Notes under the pieces: model-generated | Told to the model about the DNA's origin: nothing | Database searches by the model: none | What the model saw: only the letters and a program-made list of their open reading frames with translations | In this document: one piece after another, positions 16,673-25,461 of the stretch | Layout of the letters: each line of letters opens with the position of its first letter | Position numbering within the stretch: position 1 is the stretch's first letter | Program-made: the position numbers and the translations under genes | DNA from: an uncultured Collinsella sp. | GTDB taxonomy: Bacteria > Actinomycetota > Coriobacteriia > Coriobacteriales > Coriobacteriaceae | Assembly: GCA_900541145.1 (NCBI GenBank) | Contig: UQIH01000002.1 | Location: 1-64,000, forward strand | DNA: 64,000 nucleotides | Reading direction: 5' to 3'

Positions 16673-17505
16673 GAAAGATCGTATCGGTCCTGAGCGCCGC
16701 TGTGCTTACGCTTACGCTGTGCGCCTGTTCTTCGGGATCTTCTACCTCTTCCATTACCGTGGCCGGCTCCACGACCTGCCTTCCTATCGCCGAGATTGCG
16801 GCCGAGGGCTTTAAGGAGGAGACCGGCATCGACGTGCTCGTTTCCGGTTTGGGTTCTTCCGCTGGGATCGAGGCCGTCAGCGCCGGCACGGCCGATATCG
16901 CCAGCTCCTCCCGTGGACTCAATGCCGACGAACAGGATCTGGGCCTGACTCCCATCGTCATTGCCCACGACGGTATCGCGGTCATCGTGAACGACGATAA
17001 CCCGGTCGATAACCTCTCGACCGAGCAGCTCCGCGATATCTACGCCGGCAAGATTACCAATTGGAAAGAGGTCGGTGGCGAGGACCTGAGGATTCAGGTC
17101 ATCAACCGAGACGAGGCGTCCGGTACGCGCGAGGCCTTCCGTACCATCGTGATGGATGGCACCCCGTTCGATCGCCGCTCGGCTGTTCTTTCGGGTACGG
17201 GCCAGGTGCGCGACGTGGTATCTCGTTCGCGTGGGGCCATCGGCTACATTTCGCTGGGCTTCGTCGATAGCCTCAACGCCAAGACCTCGGTCAAGGCTGT
17301 CTCGGTCAATCATGTTGAGGCGTCCGAGAAGACGGTCGCGAGTGGCGGCTATCCCATCTCGCGCGACCTTTACTTCTTTGTGAAGGGTGCGCCTTCGCAG
17401 CAGGCGCAGGATTACATCGACTACGTGACGTCCGAAAAGATGGACAAGCAGATTCGCGAGGCGGGCTTTATTCCCGTCACCAACGACGAGAAGGGGAGTG
17501 AGTAG
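16669..17505 (+). CDS. pstS: Phosphate ABC transporter substrate-binding lipoprotein PstS
   Basis: PstS captures phosphate outside the membrane for the PstCAB importer. The 278-residue product has a lipoprotein signal with lipobox LCAC, so Cys20 is the probable lipidated residue. Next comes a Ser-rich linker and the periplasmic-binding-protein fold opening VAGSTTCLPIAE. The phosphate-contact block RDEASGTREAF lies at about residues 147-157. Its start overlaps the pgeF stop by 4 bp (ATGA). It is the first gene of a complete pstSCAB-phoU set. Confidence 0.95.
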   Translation: MRKIVSVLSAAVLTLTLCACSSGSSTSSITVAGSTTCLPIAEIAAEGFKEETGIDVLVSGLGSSAGIEAVSAGTADIASSSRGLNADEQDLGLTPIVIAHDGIAVIVNDDNPVDNLSTEQLRDIYAGKITNWKEVGGEDLRIQVINRDEASGTREAFRTIVMDGTPFDRRSAVLSGTGQVRDVVSRSRGAIGYISLGFVDSLNAKTSVKAVSVNHVEASEKTVASGGYPISRDLYFFVKGAPSQQAQDYIDYVTSEKMDKQIREAGFIPVTNDEKGSE

Positions 17506-17506
17506 C

Positions 17507-18433
17507 ATGGAAGCACAGGAAAACTCCCAGACTGAGCAGAATGCTCAGGCACCCAAGAAGCGCGAGCTGGCGCTCGTATCGCGCAGTACCTATATCAAGG
17601 AGAAGGCGCTGCAGTGGATCTTCTTTGCCTGCGCGTTTTTGGCGGTCGTTACCGTCATCCTGATTTTTGTCTTTACCACGTACTCGGCGCTGCCCGTCTT
17701 TACTGACATCGGTCTGGCGGACTTCTTTAGCTTTACGTGGGCGCCTTCCGAGGGCCACTACGGCATCTTGTCGCTGCTTGCCGGCTCGGGTCTGGTGACC
17801 GTCGGTGCGCTCGCCATGGGCGTGCCGCTGGGCGTGGGTACGGCCGTTTACCTGGTCGAGATTGCCAGCAAGCGCGTGCGCAAGCTCATCAGCCCCGCCG
17901 TTGACCTGCTGGCGGGCATACCCTCCATCATCTACGGCTTCTTTGGCATGATCATCATCCGCCCGTTTATCGCACAACTGACCGGCGGCCTTGGTTTTGG
18001 TGCGCTGACGGCGTGGTTTGTGCTCGCCATCATGATCGTCCCTACCATCACCACGCTCACCATCGATGCTCTCAATTCCATTCCCATGGGCATTCGCGAG
18101 GCATCGTATGCCATGGGCGCCACCAAGTGGCAGACCATCTATAAGGTCGTGTTACCTGCCGCCAAGCTGGGTATCGTGGATGCCATCGTGCTGGGTATGG
18201 GCCGTGCCATCGGCGAGACCATGGCCGTGCTCATGGTCGTGGGTAACGCCCCGGTTATTCCCGATAGCATTGCGAGCCCCATCTCGACGCTCACGAGCCA
18301 GATTGCGCTCGACATGAGCTATTCCTCGGGCCTGCACCGCTCGGCGCTGTTCGGCATGGGCGTGGTCCTGTTTATCATCTCCGCCACACTGGTGGGCATC
18401 GTCCGTCTGATTTCCAAGAAGAAGAGGGGGTAG
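17507..18433 (+). CDS. pstC: Phosphate ABC transporter permease PstC
   Basis: A 308-residue inner membrane permease subunit that pairs with PstA to form the phosphate channel. After a 45-residue cytoplasmic N-terminus there is a first helix, a short external loop (PSEGHYG), and the five-helix MetI-type core. The core contains the EAA-type coupling motif around REASYAMGATKWQTIYKVVLPAA. ATG 17507 is 1 bp after pstS; an in-frame GTG at 17498 exists, but the AGGGGAG site is spaced correctly for the ATG. Confidence 0.95.
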   Translation: MEAQENSQTEQNAQAPKKRELALVSRSTYIKEKALQWIFFACAFLAVVTVILIFVFTTYSALPVFTDIGLADFFSFTWAPSEGHYGILSLLAGSGLVTVGALAMGVPLGVGTAVYLVEIASKRVRKLISPAVDLLAGIPSIIYGFFGMIIIRPFIAQLTGGLGFGALTAWFVLAIMIVPTITTLTIDALNSIPMGIREASYAMGATKWQTIYKVVLPAAKLGIVDAIVLGMGRAIGETMAVLMVVGNAPVIPDSIASPISTLTSQIALDMSYSSGLHRSALFGMGVVLFIISATLVGIVRLISKKKRG

Positions 18434-18436
18434 GCT

Positions 18437-19342
18437 ATGTCCGATTCCGTTGACGCGACGGTCGATGCGACCTCGTCGCGCGAGCGCATCAAGCGTGCCC
18501 TTTCCCACGGCAAGAAGGGCCGCATCAACAAGGACCTGTCCAACAAGATCATGCTTGGCGTGTTCCGTGCCGCTGCCTACATCACCACGCTGGTGCTGGT
18601 CGCTATCATCGCCTACGTGGTCATCAACGGCCTGCCACACATCTCGCTCGACTTTATCTTCGGTTGGCCCCAGGGCGTCAACGCCGAGGGCGGAATTTGG
18701 CCCACGATCGTCTCGACCGTCTACGTGACGGCGCTCGCCATGCTTATCTGCACGCCGATCGCTGTGCTGGCAGCCGTCTATCTGGCCGAGTACGCCAAGC
18801 AGGGCAAGGTCGTCGAGCTCATTCGCTACGCTGCTGACGCTTTGGCCTCGGTGCCCTCCATCGTTATGGGCCTGTTTGGCTACGCCTTGTTTGTCGAGGC
18901 TATGGGCCTGGGCCTTTCGATGGTCTCTGCCGCTCTGGCACTCGCGCTCTTGATGCTCCCCATCGTCATGCGCACCACCGAAGAGGCCATTCGCGCCGTT
19001 CCGCGCTATATCCGTTGGGGCGCGTACGGCCTGGGCGCCACCAAGTGGCAGGTTGTCTCCAAGATCGTGCTTCCTTCTGCCTTTGGCCGTATTGCCACGG
19101 GCATCGTCCTCGCCATCGGCCGTGCCATTGGCGAGACCGCGGTGGTGCTCTACACCATGGGCCAGGCCATCAACCTGCCTATTTCGCCGCTCGATTCCGG
19201 CCGCCCCATGACGGTTCACCTGTACCTGCTTGCCAACGACGGCATCAACATGAACGCAGCCTACGGCACTGCGCTCTTGCTGATGGTGATCATTTTGGCC
19301 TTCAACCTGTTTGCGCGCTTCCTGTCGCGTAAGCGTCGCTAG
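18437..19342 (+). CDS. pstA: Phosphate ABC transporter permease PstA
   Basis: The second permease of the phosphate importer, 301 residues. It has an N-terminal charged segment, an initial helix (about 35-60) and a MetI-type core with the EAA loop around YGLGATKWQVVSKIVLPSA, where the ATPase PstB docks. It starts 3 bp after pstC behind an AGAGGGGG ribosome-binding site and ends 12 bp before pstB. Confidence 0.95.
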   Translation: MSDSVDATVDATSSRERIKRALSHGKKGRINKDLSNKIMLGVFRAAAYITTLVLVAIIAYVVINGLPHISLDFIFGWPQGVNAEGGIWPTIVSTVYVTALAMLICTPIAVLAAVYLAEYAKQGKVVELIRYAADALASVPSIVMGLFGYALFVEAMGLGLSMVSAALALALLMLPIVMRTTEEAIRAVPRYIRWGAYGLGATKWQVVSKIVLPSAFGRIATGIVLAIGRAIGETAVVLYTMGQAINLPISPLDSGRPMTVHLYLLANDGINMNAAYGTALLLMVIILAFNLFARFLSRKRR

Positions 19343-19354
19343 TTAAGGAGTCCC

Positions 19355-20158
<804 letters not shown>

Positions 20159-20250
20159 TCGGTGCGACTAGTCCCAAGCCGATCGGATCTGGTCCGGTGC
20201 GTATTCACTGTGCGGGCGGCATGACCGCACCCAACTGATTGGAGTGAACC

Positions 20251-21108
20251 ATGCGCAAACTGTTTTCCCGTCAGCTCATCGAGGCCCGTCACGAGATGCT
20301 GAGCATCTACGAGGCCGTCGATCTGGCCCTCCACGATGCCGTGAAGGCCTATGTGACCGACGACCGCAAGCTCGCCACCAAGACCAAGAAGCGCACGCTT
20401 TCGATTGACGCACGCTGCGCCAACCTGGAGGCCGTCTGCTACAACCTGATTGCCACGCAGTCACCGGTCGCCTCCGACTTCCGCTTGCTGCAGACGATCA
20501 TCTACGTCGACTTTAACCTGCAGCGCATGACCGATAAGGTTCGCCAGATTTGCCGCGCCACGCGTCATATGATCAAGGCCGACATCTCGCTGCCCAAGGA
20601 GCTTGTCGGCACGGTCGAGGCCGAGGCTGAGGCCGTCTACCAGGTGCTGGGCTCTTCGCTTTCCGCGCTCGTCACCAACGACATGTCCATCATCTGCAAC
20701 TTGGCCGTCGAGGACGAGCCAGTGCACGCCGCCTATGAGAAGTTCTTCCGCACCTTTAACCGTATGGATACGGGCGATTTTATGGACGACGACAGCAACT
20801 ATGACGATCTGCGTCGCGCCATCATGGTTTCGCGCTACCTCGATCGCATCGCTTCGATTTCCATCGATGCCGCTTGCCGTCTGACCTTCCTGTTGACTGG
20901 TCAGCGTATGAATGCCGGCGATATCGCCCGCACTGATGAGGATGAGCTCGAGAGCATGCGCGTGCCTTCGGGCGAGGGTGTTATCATGAGGCCCGCCGTC
21001 GACGCGCGCTACGTTGCCAAGGTACCCGTTAACGAGGTCAGCGAGGGTCTTCGCTACCTGCTCGATCATCTTGAGGACGAGGACGATGGCGAGGACGACG
21101 AGGAGTAA
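20251..21108 (+). CDS. phoU: Phosphate signalling/transport regulator PhoU
   Basis: PhoU couples Pst activity to the phosphate two-component system and represses signalling when phosphate is plentiful. The 285-residue protein has two three-helix PhoU repeats (about residues 15-105 and 120-220). The first carries the LxxEAxCYNLIATQSPVASDFR-type metal-binding face, the second a divergent equivalent. A highly acidic C-terminal tail (about 270-285) extends beyond the usual family end. It is the last gene of the pst operon and is followed by a hairpin. Confidence 0.93.
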   Translation: MRKLFSRQLIEARHEMLSIYEAVDLALHDAVKAYVTDDRKLATKTKKRTLSIDARCANLEAVCYNLIATQSPVASDFRLLQTIIYVDFNLQRMTDKVRQICRATRHMIKADISLPKELVGTVEAEAEAVYQVLGSSLSALVTNDMSIICNLAVEDEPVHAAYEKFFRTFNRMDTGDFMDDDSNYDDLRRAIMVSRYLDRIASISIDAACRLTFLLTGQRMNAGDIARTDEDELESMRVPSGEGVIMRPAVDARYVAKVPVNEVSEGLRYLLDHLEDEDDGEDDEE

Positions 21109-21145
21109 GTAACCCCTTTCGTCGAAAGATTGTAAATACCTAAGT

Positions 21146-21177
21146 GAGCGCGGCCTTGCACATGCGGGGCCGCGCTC
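21146..21177 (+). terminator. Hairpin after phoU
   Basis: GAGCGCGGCC (21146-21155) pairs perfectly with GGCCGCGCTC (21168-21177) around a 12-nt loop. The following bases TTGCGTT are only weakly T-rich, so termination efficiency is uncertain. Confidence 0.55.
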
Positions 21178-21227
21178 TTGCGTTAGCATGGGACTACTTG
21201 TTTGGCTGTCAGCGGAGGCGATTGGCA

Positions 21228-21965
21228 ATGGATAACTATTTGGACTTGATGCGCGCTCGCCGCGAGCAGATTCTGGAACGTTTTTATGCGGCGCTCGATC
21301 GCGCAGGCCGCCCCCACGACGCCGCGCGCCTCATTGCCGTGTCAAAGACCGTTGGTGTCGATGAGACCGTTGCCGCCATCCAGGCGGGGTATCGCCATTT
21401 TGCCGAGAACCGCCCGCAGGAGCTGGTTCGCAAGCTCACGGGTCTGGCGGAGCATCCGGAGCTGCCCGAGGTGCGCTTCGATATGATCGGGAACCTGCAG
21501 ACCAATAAGATTAATGCGGTGCTGGGCTCAGCCGAGCTGATTCACTCGGTGGGTTCGCTACATCTGGCGCAGGCGATCTCGAGCCGTGCTGCCCGCAAGA
21601 TTGAGGCAGGCGAGCTCGCCGGCCCCCAGCGTGTGCTCATTGAGGTCAATGTGAGCGGTGAGGAGTCGAAGGGAGGCTTTTCGCCCGATGAGATTCGCGC
21701 CGCCGCGGGTGAGCTTGCGGAACTTGAGGGAATTTGCGTACAGGGGCTTATGACTATGGCGCCCCGGGGGAATAAGGATGTGGCACGCCGCACCTTTGCG
21801 GGGCTTCGCGAGCTGAGGGATGAGCTGGAGGCGGCGCATCCCGATTTGAACCTGACTGAGCTTTCCTGCGGCATGAGCGAAGACTTTGAGCCTGCCCTTG
21901 AGGAGGGCTCTACGCTCGTTCGCCTGGGCAGGGTAGTATTTAACCCGGAGTTTGCAGTAAAATAA
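21228..21965 (+). CDS. yggS: YggS family pyridoxal-phosphate homeostasis protein
   Basis: A PLP-binding protein of the alanine-racemase-like barrel fold (YggS/YlmE/PROSC), thought to buffer pyridoxal phosphate. The 245-residue protein has the PLP lysine in LIAVSKT, HFAENRPQEL, FDMIGNLQTNKIN, LIEVNVSGEESKGGF and the C-terminal LSCGMSEDFEPALEEGSTLVRLG phosphate-binding blocks. ATG 21228 is chosen because GGAGG lies 9 bp upstream; translation from earlier codons would enter the phoU terminator. It begins the sepF-yggT-divIVA group. Confidence 0.93.
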   Translation: MDNYLDLMRARREQILERFYAALDRAGRPHDAARLIAVSKTVGVDETVAAIQAGYRHFAENRPQELVRKLTGLAEHPELPEVRFDMIGNLQTNKINAVLGSAELIHSVGSLHLAQAISSRAARKIEAGELAGPQRVLIEVNVSGEESKGGFSPDEIRAAAGELAELEGICVQGLMTMAPRGNKDVARRTFAGLRELRDELEAAHPDLNLTELSCGMSEDFEPALEEGSTLVRLGRVVFNPEFAVK

Positions 21966-22025
21966 GGCTCTGAAGTGCGCACTGATTATCGGGGCGCCTG
22001 CACTAAACCGCGAGAGGACACAACC

Positions 22026-22748
22026 ATGGGCTTCCTTGACGAGATTAAAAATAAGATGCACCTGGGCGGCCAACAGGGTTACGACCAGGGTTATGGCCAG
22101 GACGACGACTACGGCTACGATGATGGCTATGACGATGGCTATCAGGGCAACGGCTACAGCGGTGCTTCGGGCGAGGGCTTCTACACCCAAGACGAGCCGA
22201 GCAACGGCCTGCTTGGTCAGACGCGCCGTGGTGAAGCTGAGTCGGTTGCCGTGTATACACGCTCCGGGCAGCTGGTCGGCGATGACTCCCGCCATGCCAC
22301 GACGTATAACCCGCCTTCGCGCTCGCAGGACAGTGTTGCGAGCGGTTATCGTCCTGGTGCCTATGACACGCCGTCGAGCTACGCCGAGAACACCCGCGCC
22401 CGTGCCGCCGCTGCGCCTGCGCCTGCACCGAGCGATGCCTCGGCCTATGCGAGCAATATCATCAACGCCACACCGCAGCTGCCGGCCTATGTCCTGCGCC
22501 CCGAGAGCTATGACGACGTGGAGACCGTGGTGCGCCGCGTTCGCACCAAGCAGCCTGTCGCACTGATTTTTGTGGGCGTACGCACCGAAGTTGCCAAGCG
22601 CGTCTTGGACTTCTCTTACGGCTTTGCCTGCGGTCTGGGTGCCACGGTCAAGGAGGTGGGCGACCGCGTGTTCATGGTGCTGCCCGCCGGTTGCGAGGTC
22701 AAAGATTCCGATCTCAAGAAGCTTCGTGCCGACGGCTACCTTAAGTAA
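22026..22748 (+). CDS. sepF: Cell division protein SepF
   Basis: SepF tethers FtsZ to the membrane and organises septum assembly. The 240-residue protein starts with a short amphipathic helix (MGFLDEIKNKMHL) that can bind membrane. A long Tyr/Asp/Gly- and Ala/Pro-rich linker (about 15-155) follows. The conserved dimerising SepF domain (about 156-240) begins YVLRPESYDDVE and contains RVLDFSYGFACGLGATVKEV. ATG 22026 has GAGAGGA upstream. The linker is long compared with Bacillus SepF. With no ftsA in the cluster, this is the best candidate for the Z-ring anchor. Confidence 0.93.
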   Translation: MGFLDEIKNKMHLGGQQGYDQGYGQDDDYGYDDGYDDGYQGNGYSGASGEGFYTQDEPSNGLLGQTRRGEAESVAVYTRSGQLVGDDSRHATTYNPPSRSQDSVASGYRPGAYDTPSSYAENTRARAAAAPAPAPSDASAYASNIINATPQLPAYVLRPESYDDVETVVRRVRTKQPVALIFVGVRTEVAKRVLDFSYGFACGLGATVKEVGDRVFMVLPAGCEVKDSDLKKLRADGYLK

Positions 22749-22769
22749 AGACAAGACGAGGAGATTCCC

Positions 22770-23051
22770 ATCAACATCTACACTATCGTCCAGCTGGTCA
22801 ATACGCTGTTCAACTTCTATTCCACGCTCATTGTCGTCTACTGCTTTATGACGTGGATTCCCATGAAGCAGGGTGGTTTGCTTCAGGATATTGCCGCGGT
22901 GCTTGATAGCGTGTGCGGTCCGTGGCTCAACCTGTTCCGTCGTTTCATCCCGCCGATGGGCGGTATCGATTTTTCGCCGGTCGTTGCGATTATTGCGTTG
23001 CAGTTGGTGCAGAGGCTGGTTCTGCAGCTTCTTATAGGTATACTCGTGTAG
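22770..23051 (+). CDS. yggT: YggT/YlmG family membrane protein with apparent AUC start
   Basis: A 93-residue integral membrane protein of the YggT family, which follows sepF in many genomes and is linked to division or envelope assembly. Two hydrophobic segments (about residues 6-28 and 66-88) flank a loop with LNLFRRFIPPMGGIDFSP, the family hallmark. There is no ATG, GTG or TTG between the in-frame sepF stop (22746) and ATG 22848. Starting at 22848 would remove the first membrane segment. GAGGAG at 22758-22763 is 6 bp before ATC 22770, which therefore looks like the real start. Confidence 0.8.
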   Translation: MNIYTIVQLVNTLFNFYSTLIVVYCFMTWIPMKQGGLLQDIAAVLDSVCGPWLNLFRRFIPPMGGIDFSPVVAIIALQLVQRLVLQLLIGILV

Positions 23052-23112
23052 AACTGACTTAGTAACTTACGTCGGGCGTGTAGCGCCGAGGCGATGAAAA
23101 AGGAGACTTGTT

Positions 23113-23787
23113 ATGGCTATTACCCCTGCAGACATCCAGGCTCAGACTTTCTCTGAGGCCAAGCGTGGCTACGATCCTGCTGAGGTCGACGTCTTCTTGG
23201 AGACGCTGTCCTCCGAGGTTGACGCTATGCTCGCTAAGATCGTCGACCTTAAGGGTCGTCTGACTGCTACCGAGCAGCAGCTTGCCGATGCGCAGGCTCA
23301 GCTTGCCCAGGCTCAGGATACCGCCGACCAGGCCGTTCCTGCCGCCCCCGTGGCTGCTCCCGCCCCTGACTTCTCCGCTCAGGAGCGCCAGATTTCCGCT
23401 GCCCTGATCGCTGCCCAGCAGACCGCTGAGACCATCGTCAACGATGCCAACGAGAACGCTGAGCGTATCCGCAACGAGGCTGACGCCAAGGCCCGCGAGG
23501 TTATCCGCCAGGCTCTGACCGAGAAGCAGGCCGAGCTCGAGGAGATCGATCGTCTCAAGGCTTCCCGTGAGGAGTTCAAGGCCGAGTATCTCAAGCTCAT
23601 CCAGCACTTTATGGACGATGCCCAGAACTCCTTCCCGGCCGACCTCATGGCCTCTACGCCGGTCGGTTCTGCCGCTTCTCCTGCGGTGACTGTTCCCGCC
23701 GAGCCGCTGCCCGTCGCTGACCCGGTTGTCCCCGTGGCCGATCCCTTTGCCCCGATCGACAACTTTGCTGCCGACGACCTGGACTAA
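23113..23787 (+). CDS. divIVA: DivIVA domain protein
   Basis: DivIVA proteins bind curved membrane at poles and septa and recruit partners. The 224-residue protein opens with the lipid-binding DivIVA domain (about residues 3-45: ITPADIQAQTFSEAKRGYDPAEVD), where the KRGYDPAEVD motif is diagnostic. An Ala/Gln-rich coiled coil (about 45-75), an Ala/Pro linker (about 75-95) and a second long coiled coil (about 95-175) follow, then an acidic tail. It starts with a good AAAGGAG site and ends before a strong terminator. Confidence 0.92.
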   Translation: MAITPADIQAQTFSEAKRGYDPAEVDVFLETLSSEVDAMLAKIVDLKGRLTATEQQLADAQAQLAQAQDTADQAVPAAPVAAPAPDFSAQERQISAALIAAQQTAETIVNDANENAERIRNEADAKAREVIRQALTEKQAELEEIDRLKASREEFKAEYLKLIQHFMDDAQNSFPADLMASTPVGSAASPAVTVPAEPLPVADPVVPVADPFAPIDNFAADDLD

Positions 23788-23813
23788 CATTCGGCCTACA
23801 ATTTAGTGCCTAG

Positions 23814-23843
23814 AAAGGACCCGCAAGCTGCGGGTCCTTTTTT
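23814..23843 (+). terminator. Intrinsic terminator after divIVA
   Basis: A perfect 12-bp stem (23814-23825 with 23829-23840) closed by a 3-nt loop, AAAGGACCCGCA-AGC-TGCGGGTCCTTT, is followed by more T. Confidence 0.95.
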
Positions 23844-23953
23844 ATGACTGTGCCGGGGTGCGTAACATAAAAACCGAGCCCTGCACATAATGGCGCAGAA
23901 CTCGGCGAACGGGTGAGCGGTCAAGGGTAGGTTTTAAGGTATGTCCCAAAAAT

Positions 23954-24484
23954 CTACTTGAGGAGGAAGTCGGAGAGGGGAATGGTGCGGGCCTCGCGAT
24001 GCTCGGGATCGGCGATGTGGTCGGCGGGATAGCCACAGACGAGCATGTGATAGGGATAGACGCCCTTGGACAGATTGAACTGCTCTTGTGCCACCTCAGG
24101 CTTAAAATGGCATACCCAGCACGTTCCCAGGCCCTGCTCGGTGGCCTCCATCATCATCTGATCACACACGATGGACGTATCGATTTCACTGGAATTCATC
24201 TGATCATACGGGCGCACCCAAGCATCATCGGTAACGCTGCAAATAAGGAAGACAAGCGGGGCCCCAAAGATAGACCCATCGCGAGCAAACCGAGGCTGAC
24301 AAGCAGCAGCCTTCTCCAGAAGCTCAGGCGTATCCAACACCATCACACGGGTTGGATGATTATTACAAGCAGAAGGAGCAATACGCCCAGCCTCAACAAT
24401 GGCATCCACCACAGCCCGCTCAACAGCCCGAGTCTCAAATTCACGACAAGAATACCGACCACGAGCCAGATCCAAATTAGACAT
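23954..24484 (-). CDS. Nitroreductase family protein
   Basis: A 176-residue FMN-dependent nitroreductase-like protein. The N-terminal block RYSCREFETRAVERAVVDAI and EAGRIAPSACNNHP match the FMN-contact region, and LGTCWVCHF and the late GYPADH block match the second half of the fold. The physiological substrate is unknown. The minus-strand ATG at 24484 has GGAGG just upstream; extension to an earlier ATG (24550) would add an unlikely hydrophobic leader. The gene and its upstream region are noticeably less GC-rich than neighbouring genes and run on the opposite strand. Confidence 0.85.
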   Translation of the reverse strand: MSNLDLARGRYSCREFETRAVERAVVDAIVEAGRIAPSACNNHPTRVMVLDTPELLEKAAACQPRFARDGSIFGAPLVFLICSVTDDAWVRPYDQMNSSEIDTSIVCDQMMMEATEQGLGTCWVCHFKPEVAQEQFNLSKGVYPYHMLVCGYPADHIADPEHREARTIPLSDFLLK

Positions 24485-24667
24485 ACAAGTCCTCCAACAA
24501 TTAAAAATCAAACAAACCCAAAGTAACCCAAACAGTACCCAAAGCAGCAATCAACCAAACGCTCATCGAGGGCTAAAGTGTCCGAACATATACCAAAGGT
24601 CCCTTCAGCCAAACCTCCATTGCGCTAAACCTATCAGCCAAAGTTCCCAATGGTGGTACATAAGGGA

Positions 24668-24746
24668 GCGGGCCCGGCCACTAATAACCTTTTGAACGAC
24701 TCTGCTTGCAGCCGGAGTGAAAAAGGTTATTAGTGGCCGGGCCCGC
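24668..24746. repeat. 26-bp perfect inverted repeat
   Basis: Arms at 24668-24693 and 24721-24746 are perfect reverse complements of 26 bp (GCGGGCCC ... ACCTTTT) around a 27-nt loop. The element lies between two minus-strand genes, downstream of the PhoU-like gene. It can act as a strong hairpin but lacks a T-run on either side. The rest of the 24485-24770 gap is AT-richer with no gene seen. Confidence 0.9.
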
Positions 24747-24770
24747 GACCGGTGGGACATGTACCCCCAA

Positions 24771-25394
24771 TTAACTGTTCTTCATGACAATCGAATCCAC
24801 GACATCGGCCACATTCTCGCAGCAGTCGGCGCAGTACTCCAGGAAGGCGTACACGTCACGCCAAGCGATGACCTCGAGCGGGTCCTTGCCGTTAACGTGC
24901 AGGTTGCGCATGGCGTTGATGTAGAGCTCGTCGGCCTCGGACTCGATCGTGTTGATCTGGATGACCAGCTCGCGCAGCGTTTTGGACTTGCGGTAGTTGG
25001 GAAGCTCGACCATCAGGTCCTTCATGGCGCGGCAGGCGTCAGTCACCTTGTGGGCGATGACGATGGCGTCGGGATGGATGCTCTGAATGTTGGTGAAGTA
25101 GACGCGCTGCACGACGCCCTCAATACGGTCGAGCACGGTGTCGAGCGCGCAGCTCATCAGATCCAGATCCTCGCGCTCGAGCGGGGTGATAAAGGCGGTG
25201 AGCAGGGCGTCTTCGAGCTCGTGGTGCTTCTTGTCTGCCGCATGCTCAATCGCATGCATCTTATTGAGCATGTCGTGAATCTGCGCGGGATCGAAGTTCT
25301 CAAAAATCTGGGTAAGCAGCTCGGCAGCCTGGACGGCGAGGTCGGCGCAGGCGACGTAGTTGTCAAAGTAGAACGAATCGGGTTTCTTTGCCAT
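24771..25394 (-). CDS. DUF47 PhoU-like protein, Pit accessory
   Basis: A 207-residue all-helical protein of the DUF47/PhoU-related family. Members are encoded beside low-affinity Pit phosphate transporters and appear to modulate them. Repeated acidic and His-rich helices (EHAADKKHHELEDAL, ESEADELYINAM) match the PhoU metal-binding pattern. It lies 67 bp downstream of the pit gene on the same strand and probably shares its transcript. It is distinct in sequence from the PhoU at 20251. Confidence 0.9.
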   Translation of the reverse strand: MAKKPDSFYFDNYVACADLAVQAAELLTQIFENFDPAQIHDMLNKMHAIEHAADKKHHELEDALLTAFITPLEREDLDLMSCALDTVLDRIEGVVQRVYFTNIQSIHPDAIVIAHKVTDACRAMKDLMVELPNYRKSKTLRELVIQINTIESEADELYINAMRNLHVNGKDPLEVIAWRDVYAFLEYCADCCENVADVVDSIVMKNS

Positions 25395-25461
25395 GGGTGG
25401 GTCCTTTCGAGGCGAAGACGGGTGGGCGAAGTGTTGCAGTCCGGATGGACGCTCGGTTTGA

